Program-made: the position numbers and the translations under genes
Part shown: piece after piece, positions 40,870 to 53,028 of the stretch
How positions within the stretch are numbered: the first letter of the stretch is position 1
Layout: the number at the start of each line of letters is the position of its first letter
NCBI GenBank assembly: GCA_963513935.1
Contig: OY740768.1
Span: 46,905,142-46,969,141 of the forward strand
Length of the DNA stretch: 64,000 nucleotides
Source of the DNA: Aphrophora alni
Lineage: Eukaryota; Arthropoda; Insecta; Hemiptera; Aphrophoridae
Direction: 5' to 3'
Notes under the pieces: generated by a model
Seen by the model: only the letters and a program-made list of their open reading frames with translations
Told to the model about the DNA's origin: nothing
Database searches by the model: none

Positions 40870-40871
<2 letters not shown>

Positions 40872-40902
<31 letters not shown>
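40872..40902. repeat. (TA)n microsatellite
   Basis: An AT dinucleotide run of about 31 bp lying next to the tRNA-like sequence, perhaps its variable tail. Confidence 0.9.
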
Positions 40903-40906
<4 letters not shown>

Positions 40907-40930
40907 AATATTTCAAGTGAAAAATATACG

Positions 40931-41002
40931 ACCTAGACTGGGAATCGAACCCAGGACCTTTGGCTTTACGCGCTAATGCTTTACCAACTGAGCTATCCTA
41001 GT
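40931..41002 (-). repeat. tRNA-like sequence (SINE head or tRNA pseudogene), copy 1
   Basis: The reverse strand holds a good box A (TAGCTCAGTTGG) and box B (GGTTCGATTCC) at tRNA spacing, a T-arm CTGGG/CCCAG, and a 72-nt body. The anticodon loop reads GCGTAAA, so the triplet would be GTA. The base before it is C instead of the invariant T, and the acceptor stem has a mismatch and two wobbles. These faults argue against a working tRNA. The leader GTGCTGGGAAG just outside the body is shared with the copy at 41164, which suggests a tRNA-derived SINE family. Confidence 0.75.
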
Positions 41003-41163
41003 TGCTTCCCAGCACTAAATTTATAAGTACATACGTAAGGGCTGGAAAACAAGTAAAAATTTATTTCAATGTAGCATATCCAAGGTAATTAATTTTGTAA
41101 CTCAAAAGTTGCAGCATTAAAAGAAAAGTCAAGTGAGAAGTCTACGCCCTGTGCTGGGAAGTG

Positions 41164-41223
41164 ACTAAGATAGCTGAGTTGGTAGAACATTGGCGTGTAA
41201 AGTTAAAGGTACTGGGTTCGAAC
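41164..41223 (+). repeat. tRNA-like sequence, copy 2, truncated
   Basis: It faces copy 1 in opposite orientation about 160 bp away. It has the same GTGCTGGGAAG leader (41151-41161), box A TAGCTGAGTTGG, and GGTACTGGGTTCGAAC. The 3' half of the T-arm and acceptor is missing and the sequence runs into AAAATAAAATATTG. Roughly six of seven positions match copy 1 over 71 bp by eye. Confidence 0.7.
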
Positions 41224-41245
41224 AAAATAAAATATTGTAAAATAT

Positions 41246-44200
41246 ATAAACAATAAAAAAAAAACACAATTAAGTGTTAGGAAGGGAGATAATTAAAAAT
41301 CCTTTTTATTAAAAATGAATATTATGTTAAAATATTATCAAAGGAGAACTTTATAATAATCCCCAATGTTTATTGTACTAAAGAAAAACATTCTTCTTGA
41401 TTTAATTTTGTTTCTCAATTTATCCAATTAGTTCATTTCTTTTCTCAAAATTTTACGTAGAGGTAGATTAGTGGAAATTGCATGGTGTTCAAAAATATCA
41501 AGTACAGACAGATGACGAAATCTAGACCAATGAAATTCAGAAAGAACAGTCTCTACGTTAATGTATATTTTCATTGAGTATTATAACATAATTGTAATTT
41601 TAATATTTGAAGTAATTATCTCTTTTAGCATTAATGTTATTAATGTTTTGCAATGATAATAAACTGAACAACATTTTAAATTGAATATTAACGTTTAGAT
41701 TAATAAAAAAGTATTTACCCACGTAACGTTAATAAAATTTCTTGATCATAAAAAGATGTAAACCAGATACTTATGTTGATTAAAAAAGAAACAAAAAAAA
41801 ATACATTTAAAGAATATAGTTCAAAAACTTTTCATCATTTGTGTACCTTAGACTATATAAAATCTAATTCACGATGATTCGAGAGTATGGATCAAGACTT
41901 CTAAATGTAAGGATTAGTGAACACAAAAATAATACGTTGTTAGATTAATAATAATAAAAAAATAGCTGAACTTATTAGTTTTAAAAATCATAAATTTATA
42001 TATCAGTGTTTATTTACTTTTCCAGGTATGATCTCTGTTCAACATTACTTTTGTAGGTCTGTAACGTTAGGTTTTTAAAACTTACTTCAGCTTGGTAAAA
42101 GTTTTAGTTTTAGTTTCCAACAAGACTCCAGGCAAATAGGCTATATGGAATTTTTTGTTTATATTTCCAATGTTCTTTGTTCATCATTTGACAACAGGAT
42201 CGATATTCTTGTATTAGTTTTTAAAAATAAAAAATTGATGACTAATGTCCCAATAAAATATATGAACAATCCATTACTAACCAATCAATATAAATACAGA
42301 ATTTAAAAAATTACTCTCACCTCTACTTTAATAAATTTATTGTTTTGTTAGTTCAGAATTAAAAACATTTGTCACTCTGATGTTTTACGAACTGTCGAAC
42401 TATTAAAGCAAAGTGATACATTTTCCAGCTAACAATATTTTAATTCCTAACTGAAAATATTATTGTAAATATTAATTGAATTTTGTTATAAACCTTACAG
42501 ACTACTGAAAAAAGAGAGTGACAAAAACGTGAATTATTAAACATTTTAATAGAAGACATAAATAAGACAAAACAATAATTTTTTCTAGTGAATTAAGGAA
42601 AAACTTCTATAAATTTAATTTTTAATTATTTAATACTCTACACAACATTGGAAAGAGGTCGTCAATCAAACACTTTATATTACAACAACCGATATTTTAG
42701 AAGTGATAAACGTTTGTCTATTATAAAAGTAATCTCGATTCATATATACATCACCCTCCATCCATACCTAATTTGATTAAACATTTATAGATTTCCTATC
42801 ATAGCCTAAATATTTCAAGTGGTACTGAGCTCTTTATATAAATTACAGGTTGTATTCATAGTCGACAAATACAGGACACAATAATAATTAATATTTCCCT
42901 CCAAATACATTTATAATAAATAATTCGAAGCTTTTATGATGGTTACGGTAATTATTAACTAGTATTGTGAATTTCACCACAGTGTTTGATGATCAATAAT
43001 GATTAATCGTGATTCTACTTTTTTTTTTCATCCTCTAAGCTAGTTAAAGTAAAATGTAATATGTCTTGTGGGAACTTTTGTGTGAATATTATAAAATTTA
43101 GATAAATTTTAGCATATTTTAAAAGTTTCAATGTAAGCAGCTCTCATACTTATGGATACAGACATTCCCCCCCCCCAAATTACCAGGTTAGAATCTGAAT
43201 AGGGAGATTACAGGTAATTTTAGACCTACAGTACTGTAGTTATGTGTGTATAATCTTTAAATTTGGGGAATAACACGATAAAAAAAATAAAATAAAATAA
43301 ACTATTTTTGAATGAAATCTTCATAACTTTTGAGATATATTTTAAATTCATATTATTGCATTAGTAATGTTTCTAACATGATTCTATTATTGACAGTGTT
43401 GAGCTTCTGTTTCGCCTGAAAGATTACTCAAGAGTTTACTTAAGTAGTTTCCGTACTTAAACAAGCATTTTACATAAAACTAGATTTATATATAAATAAT
43501 TCAATGTTTACATATACTTACAGGATATAATAATATTAAAAAATTACTTATGAAACCAAATAAATAAAAATTCCTTCAGTTGCTGGATATAGTGCCGTTT
43601 ATCTCTATGTAAGCCTAACCTAACCGCTATATTTTTAGTGGTATTGGTAGCGGATTATATATATAAAAAAAGACTTATGAACATTGTAAATTAATTATTT
43701 ACAATTACATTTAGTGAAATCAATAATACATCACAGTTTGGTGAGGAATTAGGTTAAGTTAATCTTCAGAAGTTACGTCGAGATCATCTCTTGGTAGTCT
43801 GTAACGTTGTTGTATTTGGCAGGTTTCTATAAAAGTCAAGGCTAAAAGTGGGTAAAAATGGTAACAAAAATAACAGATCATCATTTTTCTTTTCGTTATT
43901 AGGGAATGCATTATTTGAAATAATGTTAATAGCTGAAGTCCAAAAAATTACCTTACTTCTACATGATCTTCACCTCCGATACACAGATATATTATCAGAA
44001 AATGTAGCTGTTAAAAATGAAAGCGATAGAAAACCTTACTTTTGCATAATATTTGATGAAAGTTTAATTTAAAAATTTAAACTAGAGTTTTGCAGACGAA
44101 AAAATAGTTGGAGCCATGAATATGGAAGATAATAAGGGATTTACAGATTGGTGAATCAATTAGACTAAATCTACATTAAACAGACCATTAGATTTTAAAC

Positions 44201-44339
44201 TTGTTAAATGAGTTTTAATATTTTGACTACTTCAAAACGTAAATGGAGACATTTATAATAAATTCAGTTAAATATCATTCAGGTTAGATATAAAGACTGC
44301 AGTAAAAAGATCACCACAACAATTCGAAAATTAATTTAA
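41246..44339. other. AT-rich sequence, nothing recognised
   Basis: There is no long frame apart from 43848-44072 (plus, 74 codons, opening at TTG or GTG, no motif known). A short C-run lies at about 43166. No transposon ends were found. Confidence 0.5.
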
Positions 44340-44760
44340 AAAATGTTTGATTTACGTAAATAAAACGGAAACTACAGGATTTGTCTACAATTGGTGTGTA
44401 ATATTACAAAAAGTTAAAAAAAAAGTTTTATGTAATAAAAGTAAATTAGTATAGAGGAGGCAAGCTTCTGGAAAATAATAAGTTTTGTTCTAAACGAATG
44501 TGACCCCTTAAAGAACTTTTATCTCATAGTAAACTTCGGTAACATCAATTACGTTAAAAATATTGGCTTGTCGTACTGTGCAAATGGAAAAATATTCCCC
44601 GATAGTAAATGAACAATTAATAATATAATTAATAAAACAAATTGTTACATAATTAATTTTGTCTTACTATAGTCTTATCTTCATTACTGTGTTGCACAAA
44701 CAAGATCATTATAAAAATCCAGTATTTTCCCTTACTTAATAGTAAACATTAAAAAAAATC
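44340..44760. repeat. Interspersed repeat family B, copy 2
   Basis: Direct-orientation partner of 33400-33870. The identical core TAGTAAACTTCGGTAACATC followed by AATTA is at about 44529-44554. Flanking similarity (CTTCTGGAAAATAATAAGTTT before, ACATAATTAATTTTG after) supports common descent over some 300-400 bp with many changes. Confidence 0.6.
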
Positions 44761-44930
44761 TTTACTTACATTATAATGCACACTACTTTTATTGTATTTT
44801 ATTTACAATTTTATTATTTGATTATTCATTTTGCCATGAATATAATGTATTTTAATCAATAATATTAAATTCTGCAAATATCTAAACTAAGGGACTAAGC
44901 AAATGAAAGTATCAAGGTTTGTGGTGTGTT

Positions 44931-44933
<3 letters not shown>

Positions 44934-45001
<68 letters not shown>

Positions 45002-45027
45002 ACACACACATACACACACACACACAT

Positions 45028-45076
<49 letters not shown>
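44934..45076. repeat. (CA)n-(TA)n compound microsatellite
   Basis: About 110 bp of CA repeats with scattered CATACA interruptions pass into about 33 bp of TA repeats. Open frames here are artefacts of the repeat (Thr-His or Cys-Val strings). Confidence 0.97.
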
Positions 45077-45081
<5 letters not shown>

Positions 45082-45384
45082 TATACAAGTAAACAACAGA
45101 CTATTGTAAGGGGCTGTTATGGGTTTGTTATTTTATTGTAAGATATGTAATGAAATACAGGGATATTTATATGAAAGAAATTATTTTACATAATAAAATA
45201 ACGTACTACTGTAATTGGCTGGTATGGGTTTGTTATTTTATTGTAAGGAAATACGAAGAAAATAATTTTGTACAAGTACATAATGGACTATTGTGATAAG
45301 CAGGAATGATTGGGTTATTGTTTTAGAGGCACATATATCATGAAGGCATATTAATGAGAAGGTAATTATTTTGTGCTTATAAAA
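45082..45384. repeat. Three-copy degenerate minisatellite, about 85-115 bp units
   Basis: Units start near 45082, 45185 and 45269 with related openings (TACAAGTAAACAACAGACTA, TACATAATAAAATAACGTAC, TACAAGTACATAATGGACTA). They continue with ATTGTAAGG or a variant and GGGTTTGTTATTTTATTGTA (GGGTTATTGTTTTA in the third). Unit lengths vary because of indels. The array directly follows the compound microsatellite. Confidence 0.7.
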
Positions 45385-47639
45385 GACAGTGTATTTTTTT
45401 CTACTAAAGTGTAATTTTCTCGATGTTATCAAACATAACGGATACAATTTTTATTGTTACCGAAACGTTTCGCCAAATTTATTGATTTAACCATTAGATG
45501 TAGAAATGGTGAATAGTAATGAATATATTACTATAATAGTATCATGTAACATCGAGATTTTAAAGTTCTCCGTAATCTCAATATATATAAGAAACATTTA
45601 GCAATTGAAAGTAAGCAAAAATACTTTACTCCCATATGGGTTTTGTTTACTTTTAAATCACTTACTCCAAAAATAAATAATATTTTATGTTATTTAGCAT
45701 AATCATGAAATGTGCTATTGATTATTGATATTGAAATTGTCAAGTTATTAGCAAGATATTTATAGAAATCAGCGGCACTTCAGAGACATACATTTCAATC
45801 AATTAATAAGTAATAGAGTTGCGCATATTTAAATACATAAACAAAAATGGAAAAACTGCTATTGTAGTCCTTCTCCAGGCAAACTTAATACTGCAACCAA
45901 TAAATGAAACCCATCATGAGCTCCCTCCTCTAATAGTAGATTTTGAATGTTATATTGATGTCATAAATTATCCCCAAAAGTTTTACATATTTTATTATCC
46001 GCTTTACTCTAATTACGTTTTGGGCATCTTTAAATGTTATTGGACATATGTTTATAGTGTCTAGATTTTGATTTTTTTATTTATATATTTTTTTAAAGAA
46101 AACTGATTTTATTTCTTTACAAGTCTTTCTGAAAAAATCGATGGATATCTTTACTACCAACAGTTTGCAGGATTATGTCATTAGGCATCACATATAAATT
46201 GAAGAGTTGTAAAAATACTACATAATTAAAAAAAAAAGGAAAAATATTCAAATATATTTCATGGCAGTTGTTTGAAAATCTACAAATAATTTATGTTTGG
46301 AACATTTGTTTTTAAAAATCATACAAAAATATTTCATATAATTTTATTAAATATAAATCATTTTCTTTTTAATTTAATGAAAAGTGAAGAAGTTATTTAC
46401 TACGAAAAGATGATTTTCAAAACACATTTAAACCAAATGAATCTTAGAGAGTCGGTAAATTAATTAAGGAAATTACTCTAAAAACTAATAATGTTGTTGA
46501 AAGTTTTTAATTAAAAATTACAACTTCTTGACTTTCAAGTATAATTTCTACTACAGTTTTTATATTTTCTTTCATCTTTTCTTTTACAGGTGGCAACCGT
46601 GATTATGTTTTCTTCTTGTAGAAAATGTAATATTTAATATTAGCTGGTGTTATTTTGTATTAATTTTTCGTTTATCATAACCTTATATAAGTCGTTCTTT
46701 TATTTTATCAGCTACCCAATTCTATTTAAATTTGCCTTTTTCATTGTTCAAGAGGGCGAGTTGTTCGTGATGTCACAAAGCATTCTATTGATATATGCAA
46801 GAAGTTCCAAGGTTTAACTTATTGTGTTGGTTGTATACAGAGTTTATTGTAAGGGGTATTGGTTGAATGCTGATTTTTTACCTAAGATGGTAGTTTTAAT
46901 TCAATTACTGTCACAGAACTGAGTTTCCTAGCTACCATAGATGAACTTTACTATCAATTAAAAAAAAAATGGACGTATAATATCATTTGTCCATCTACAA
47001 CTTACATATAAATGACTCTCACAAATATCTAAATTCTAGCACCTTATTATGTAAACTATAAGTGTTTAAAAAAACACATGCGCAAACTCTATATGGAAAA
47101 ATTACTATTTGGGATTAGTATGTATTTTGTACTATAAACGAACGTACAAAAGTATACCCGGCTGAGAAAAAAACAAACAGATAAGTGGAAGAACTTCCTA
47201 AGAACAGTAAAAAAATTAGACTTGTCTCGGTGGTAATCAATTCATTTTGAATGAGGAACATTTTGGACTCTTCAATAATAAATAAGAAAGAACACAACTT
47301 TCCCTAAGAAATACTTTAATTTGTAAAATATGACGATTTATTTACTAAGTCATTATCTTGATATGTACACAGACACTTTTCACGCCTAGAAGTTGATGAA
47401 ACGTCGTTTTGTTGAAAATAATTTGTTTGTTGTTGAAAGGTGGGTGTTTTTTATTTGGTTTTAATTAGTTCTAAAGCGATGTCCTAAAATAAATTACAAT
47501 ATGTGGGAAAATGTATATATTAAAAAACAATTTTTTTCTATGCACCATCATTACTATTATTATATAGTTAACTAATAACTGCTTTCTAGCTTTGTTAGTG
47601 AACCTTTAAAACTGCGGGATGGGGTTAGAGAAATTCTGT
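45385..47639. other. AT-rich sequence, nothing recognised
   Basis: Short open frames (45238-45447 minus, which begins in the minisatellite; 45819-46064 plus; 47115-47297 minus) show no motif. No repeats or structured RNAs were noticed. Confidence 0.5.
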
Positions 47640-48230
47640 TGATGAAGACGGTTTCTCTCTGACTGACATCTGTGAAATCGTGGCTTCGATGACATGATTG
47701 TGCAGACATTTCATCTGAGGCCTTTGAATTGTTTCAGATTACTCAACAGTTGAAGTGTAGGACTTAACGTGGTACTCGAAGTGAATTAAGAGTATGCAAG
47801 AACTCCACAACATCCTCGACCTCTAGCACAGAGTTTAAACACTCATTTGTCATATGTTCAGTCGGAAGCTTCTCCAACAAGAAATTGATGATTATGTTGG
47901 CTGATTCGTTCATTAGAGTGAGAATAGCTCTTTACCTTACACAATGTTCTCCAGGTTGATGAATGTTGGGATAAAATTCTTTCAGTCAAGCTGATCAGAT
48001 CTCCCACAACATCGCATAGGTTACAAGGAATTACTTCTTCTTTCCTCTTCCAAAAGTTTGCCATCACCAATATGAACCAATAAAGCAGACAACTCCTCTG
48101 CCCTAAAGTTACGTTGGGGGTGGACACGCAATGTTCACTCTCAAGGTCTGTCTGAAGTCACCAGCCAACCACCTATAAGACTGTTCAAGGTCTGACCGTG
48201 CAGCGTTCATCATTGTAGATATGCACTAGG
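47640..48230 (-). pseudogene. Relic of a Helitron-type PIF1-like helicase
   Basis: Reading the minus strand across frames gives, in order, LEQSYRWLAGDFRQTL (GDFRQ at about 48145-48162), then IGDGKLLEEERR (about 48040-48072). LISLTERI and an AILTLMNE block follow, then LLEKLPTEHM (about 47850-47885) and VEDVVEFLHTLNSLRVP (about 47790-47840). This order matches the C-terminal half of the PIF1-family helicase carried by Helitron transposons: the GDFRQ motif, the INxxLLxxLP region and the EFLNSL region. Stops and frameshifts break it throughout. The family helicase unwinds DNA during rolling-circle transposition. This copy is dead. Confidence 0.6.
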
Positions 48231-48840
48231 TGACTAGCCCCGATGCAAGAAGATACATTAGCCGCTCCGAGGCAGTCTGATACATCATCTACTTCTCTAT
48301 TAAGGACATTTTTCCTCCTGTTATGCTCCTTCCCAACATCTCGATATCGCATAGAAAGTTTATTTTATTGAGGTTAATGTCCTTGAGAGGATCAACAACC
48401 CTCCGAAACCAACAGTTTTGCCCCTTTTTGAACAGTGCAAAGACGATGCTTTCTGGGGTGAAGAAAGATCAGATTTGAGGAAGAGTGTACACGGTCAATT
48501 GCAGTATTAACGAGTGACTCCTCATCTACAAGGCCTGTGGCCCTATGTCATTTGCTGCCTTAAAACCCTGTAGCAGCGGTAGTCCACCCGACATTCCTGG
48601 CGTCGTATAGAGTGCTTGACTTGCTGGAGGACGATGTGCTTACTGGAATCGCACTCAGGAAGAAGCCTTCATCACTGACTCTCCTAATAAAATCTGTGAG
48701 ATATTTGACATCATGCTGGTTTTTGCTAAGTTTTGGACCCCATAAAAGGTTGGAAGAAACACTAAAAAAGATTTGACGACGATCTTGGAAGGTAAATGGA
48801 GCAACAGCGCCGAGATCCCAACTGATCTTAAGCATAGTTC
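48231..48840 (-). pseudogene. Coding-like relic upstream of the helicase fragment, unassigned
   Basis: This minus-strand block is GC-richer than its flanks. It includes a 91-codon frame (48560-48835) reading for example DVKYLTDFIRRVSDEGFFLS, and a second broken frame. It lies where the N-terminal part of the neighbouring helicase relic would be, but I cannot see a Walker A motif or Rep motifs. It may belong to the same dead element or to another. Confidence 0.35.
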
Positions 48841-50599
48841 ACAACCAATGCATCATTCTATTTGAGAATATTGTATTTGACAAGTCGGGTAACACTACTA
48901 CAGTTTAGACTTCCATCACTGTGGAAAACAAAATTAAATTAAGATAGAAAATAAAACTAGAGAAACCATAAGTAACAGTCAAATTATTATCTAACTATCG
49001 TGAATCTAAGAAGATTCAATTATCTTAAAGATACATTTTAACACAGGCTAATAATTGAATTGAACTAATAAGAAAATACTGGATGCAATGATGGATATGG
49101 TATAATTTAATTTATAACATATCAGATGTCATTGATTAATTAAATATTACTTATGTAAAATGTTTTGTGTTAAATTTTTGGTAGAGACATTAGTGAAGGG
49201 CTAATTTTTTCTGTGTCATAATGTATCATATATAGTAGGTGATGTCGGTTTTATGTGACTGTAAGGACTTTACATCATATCTACTGTTAGCCTAACAAGA
49301 AACATCGATTTATGAATTCCCCAAATTAAAGTTATACAAAATAAAATATATTATGCCACTATACCGTGTAAACTCAAATGTATTTAAGAGTAGTTTGTAT
49401 ATTTTACTTTTTATACAATAATAAGGCTTAAAATGTATCGTAATTGTCAGTGTAACATTTGGATAATTATTACCTTAATGTAAATCGTGGTCAGAACTAA
49501 AGGTAAATGTAAAATTTCTCAGGCTATTCTGTAAATTGATATTGTATTGTATTGTAGATATATATGTACCTTATTTGACTGTTGATATGTTTTTCCTACA
49601 ATAACCCTAGCAAAATAACTCTTTCGTTTATGGAATCCTGAAGTTTTAATTAACTTTTGATTATACTATTAAGCCCTTGTATTTTCAGTTATATTTTTAA
49701 TTTCAGTTTTTATCTTATATTTGCAGTGTATCCTTACCATTAAACACATTTGTGATAAAAAGAGTTATAGTATATCTCCGAGAATAAGGGAAATGTAAAT
49801 TATATCGGTTTATACAGTAATATTACATGTATTTATTATGTATACATTTTGGGAATATTGCTCCAGATCTAAGAAGTGGTACTAAAATGTAAACAAAATA
49901 TCTATATATAAAATATATAAAGTACCTTCATTTATTTTTCTACAATTTTTATTATAGCGATTTCAGACCAATACTATACCACCTTGGTACATAAATATTA
50001 AGTTCTTTGAAATAAATTTTAAATAACACGAGAAGCGTATGGTAGGCTACATTTTACATAACATCGTCCTTCTTTCCGTATTATGTTTAGTTACTTAGAT
50101 AGGTATAAAATGTAAATATACTAATGTTTGAGGAATTATATTATGGCTTTAGTTTTGTAAAAATAATAACTGAAATAATAAAAGCATTTCACAACAGTTG
50201 TTGTAAACTATATATTTATACATTTTCACACGAAGGAAAGATGATTTTTGAATGCCTGTGCAATGTATTTGTTGTACATGTTTGGAGTCTTATTTTAATT
50301 TTAAAAGTAATTGTAATAAAGTTACTTTCCCGAGTAACTTTAAATAATAAATAAATATTCCAATAATATTAAAGTAATGGGATTTATTTTTAATTATTAG
50401 TTCGAATGTCCGTATTTATTATTATTACACACTTACCTAACTGTTTTATCGTTTAATGTTACTACTACAGTCTACGAAAAATGTAACCTTTAATGTTGTA
50501 ATAATTAAGTGTTTTTTGTACGTTTATGGTTTAAAAAAAAACAAAAAAAAAACATAGAATGAACATTACTTTAATTACATACTTTTTCTAGGGTACTCG

Positions 50600-50601
<2 letters not shown>
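48841..50601. other. AT-rich sequence, nothing recognised
   Basis: No convincing frame (50124-50354 plus is hydrophobic and unassigned) and no strong repeat. Confidence 0.55.

Positions 50602-50649
<48 letters not shown>
50602..50649. repeat. (TA)n microsatellite
   Basis: An AT dinucleotide run of about 48 bp. Confidence 0.97.
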
Positions 50650-50653
<4 letters not shown>

Positions 50654-51265
50654 CTGTGGTAAATGCTTTGTGAAAGGGTTTGTACACAAATATTTATCTA
50701 AGTATTAACAATAATATTTGATCAGCCATCTAATCTCTACAAATTAATCGTTGTCTGCCTTTAATGATACAAGAAAAATAGTCCCATTGTATTGCATATA
50801 TGGGAATATTTGATCACATTGGGTGAATCTCTTATTATTAGTTACGAAAATCAAATACACTATCTAAGAAAACTGGAAAGTTTTCTCATCGCTGTTTTCT
50901 TTATTTATTTTTTAATTAAAAAAAAATTTCATAAAGTTATAACCCTACAATATTAAATTATTTGTTCTACCCAAAGTTTTCAGAAAACCACAACTCCTAT
51001 GTCTGTTATTTTATTGATACAAACAAGCTAAATATGAAATTAAATTTCATTTTTGTGGCTAAAATATTTGACTGTTATTAAAATAAGGAATGTGGGTAAC
51101 ATGTATAAAGTTCTGGGGTACAAAGTTTAATAATGTTTTAGCGAATGTAATAAAATTCAGGCATTATAGTATGACTTTTTTTTAAGTTAAAAAAATACAA
51201 AGTTTATATTTATTTTCTGTACTATTTGTAATACTGTCAATAATATACACGCTGTATTTCGTTTG
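50650..51265. other. AT-rich sequence, nothing recognised
   Basis: No frame, repeat or RNA-like structure noticed before the CT tract. Confidence 0.55.
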
Positions 51266-51570
<305 letters not shown>

Positions 51571-51671
51571 CGCGTACAGTCCGCCGCCGATCTTTTCGAT
51601 CGCTTATTCGTTCCCTTTTTGGAACGCCACTTGCCGTTTACCCCTTACTATCTTTCGCGAATTTATCTCGC

Positions 51672-51686
51672 TGTACTCACACCTCC
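51672..51686 (+). repeat. Target-site duplication, left copy
   Basis: TGTACTCACACCTCC, 15 bp, is repeated exactly at 53014-53028 just after the LINE poly-A tail. This marks the insertion point of the LINE in the diverged tandem unit. The first LINE bases may overlap it slightly. Confidence 0.9.
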
Positions 51687-52792
51687 TGTGGAATATATTA
51701 TTTGAGGGAGTCCTGGCAGCGGATGTGCCGCCGGGAGTCCGGATTGTGGCGTATGCTGACGACATCGGCGTCCTAGTGGCTGCAGACAGCAGAGCCGAGC
51801 TGGAGTCATCAGCTGGAAGGGTGCTTCGGAGAATTGCAAAGAAATGTGCGGACATAAAACTTACCGTCTCGCCGGCAAAGACAATCTTCGTCCTGTTACA
51901 CGGCATACTGAAGAGAGACCCTATTATAATGCACGAAGGAGAGAGAGTGCGGGTCGAGTCTGAGGTGAGGTACCTGGGAGTTTTGCTGGAGAGGAACCTC
52001 ACCTTCAGCAAGCACGCGAGGGATGCCGTGACCAGGGCGAAGAGCCTATTTCATAAGATCAGGAGGATTGTCGGCGAGGAATGGGGAATCCCATTTCGCA
52101 ACTCCGCTGTCATATACCGAGGGGTCTTCGAAAGCATGGTGGTCTACGCCGCGGGTGCCTGGTTCGACAGGGCGAGCCGAGCCGATGTCAGGAAGTACTT
52201 GATCAGAGGACAACGGCAGGCACTGCTGAGCATCACGAGGGCGTATAGAACAACATCCGCTGACGCCCTCCCAGTCTTAGCAGGAGTGCTCCCTGTCGAT
52301 CTTCTTCTCAGGCAGAGAGGACTTATATACGCGGCGAGGAAATCAGTGCATAGAGAGGACCCTGAAGGATTGCAGCGAGAGATTAAAGCAATTCGAAGAA
52401 GCACCCTAGACGAGTGGCAACGCAGATGGGACTCATCGGAGAAGGGGAGGCACACGCACTGGTGGTTCCCTTCCATCTCGAGAAGACTTTCGTACTCGTG
52501 GATAACACCTGGTCCAGTGGCATCACAGTTCCTAACCGGGCATGGCTTCTTCAAAGCTAAACTTCACGGGTTCAACCTAGTGGCGAGCCCGTGTTGTGAC
52601 TGCGGGGAAGCCCAGACAGCAAAACACCTCCTGCTGGAATGTCCGGTTACGGAACACTTAAGAGAAAACCTCCACATCAACGAGGAAAGTGCGGAGGAAG
52701 GACTATCCACGAGGGAGCGATATTCGAGGATGGGGGCGGTCTTTGCGTCGGCCTCCATAATCTTCAGAAACTTTGAGTCCCAGAGTCCCTGA
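51687..52792 (+). CDS. Reverse transcriptase C-terminal part (ORF2 fragment) of an R1-clade LINE
   Basis: About 368 codons remain open, in contrast to the other transposon relics here. The catalytic AYADD is encoded at 51749-51763, followed by KLTVSPAKT, the RYLGVLLERNLTF thumb block and AYRTTSADALPVLAGVLPVD. The last of these is characteristic of the R1 clade (R1, TRAS, SART, Waldo, Mino). Near the C-terminus SQFLTGHGFFKAKL precedes a zinc-knuckle-like CCDCGEAQTAKHLLLEC (from about 52592), also usual there. In a full element this protein copies the RNA into DNA at a nick. Here the N-terminal endonuclease and most of the palm are absent, so it cannot act. The frame happens to stay open upstream to 51263 through the microsatellite and target DNA, but that part is not LINE. 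The intact frame suggests a fairly recent insertion. Confidence 0.88.
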
Positions 52793-53013
52793 GGTACCTG
52801 AGCTCCGAGTGAAGAGGACATAAACATCACAACTTCATCTACATATCACCCACACATAAATCACCACATCACCACATAATAAAAGAAGAGGAGGATATCA
52901 TGGAAGAGGATATATTAACACCTGAGCTTCATCCCATTTGATGGGCCTAACGGCCTCGGTAAATGGACCTATCAAAGTGTCTAATTAATGAAAAAAAAAA
53001 AAAAAAAAAAAAA
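51687..53013 (+). mobile_element. 5'-truncated R1-clade LINE insertion
   Basis: The element is bounded by a perfect 15-bp target-site duplication and ends in a 23-bp A run (52991-53013), the hallmarks of target-primed reverse transcription. It begins inside the reverse-transcriptase domain shortly before the catalytic block, so more than half of the element is missing. The 3' untranslated region covers about 52793-52990. Base composition is visibly more GC-rich than the host DNA. Confidence 0.92.
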
Positions 53014-53028
53014 TGTACTCACACCTCC
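53014..53028 (+). repeat. Target-site duplication, right copy
   Basis: Exact repeat of 51672-51686 following the poly-A tail. Host sequence resumes at 53029 with GTAGGGCGAACC. Confidence 0.9.

Noticed and set aside
40931..41002. Functional tyrosine tRNA (GTA anticodon)
   Set aside because: The base before the anticodon is C, the acceptor stem is mismatched, and a non-tRNA leader is shared with a second broken copy. It is better read as a SINE head or pseudogene.
44887..45141. Open frames encoding Thr-His or Cys-Val repeats
   Set aside because: They are translations of (CA)n/(GT)n. The same applies at 51182-51567, 57699-58020, 60130-60451, 62561-62972 and 63026-63208.
51604..52830. Minus-strand frames at 51604-52011, 52144-52554 and 52564-52830
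   Set aside because: They are shadows of the GC-rich reverse-transcriptase frame on the plus strand and have no motif of their own.
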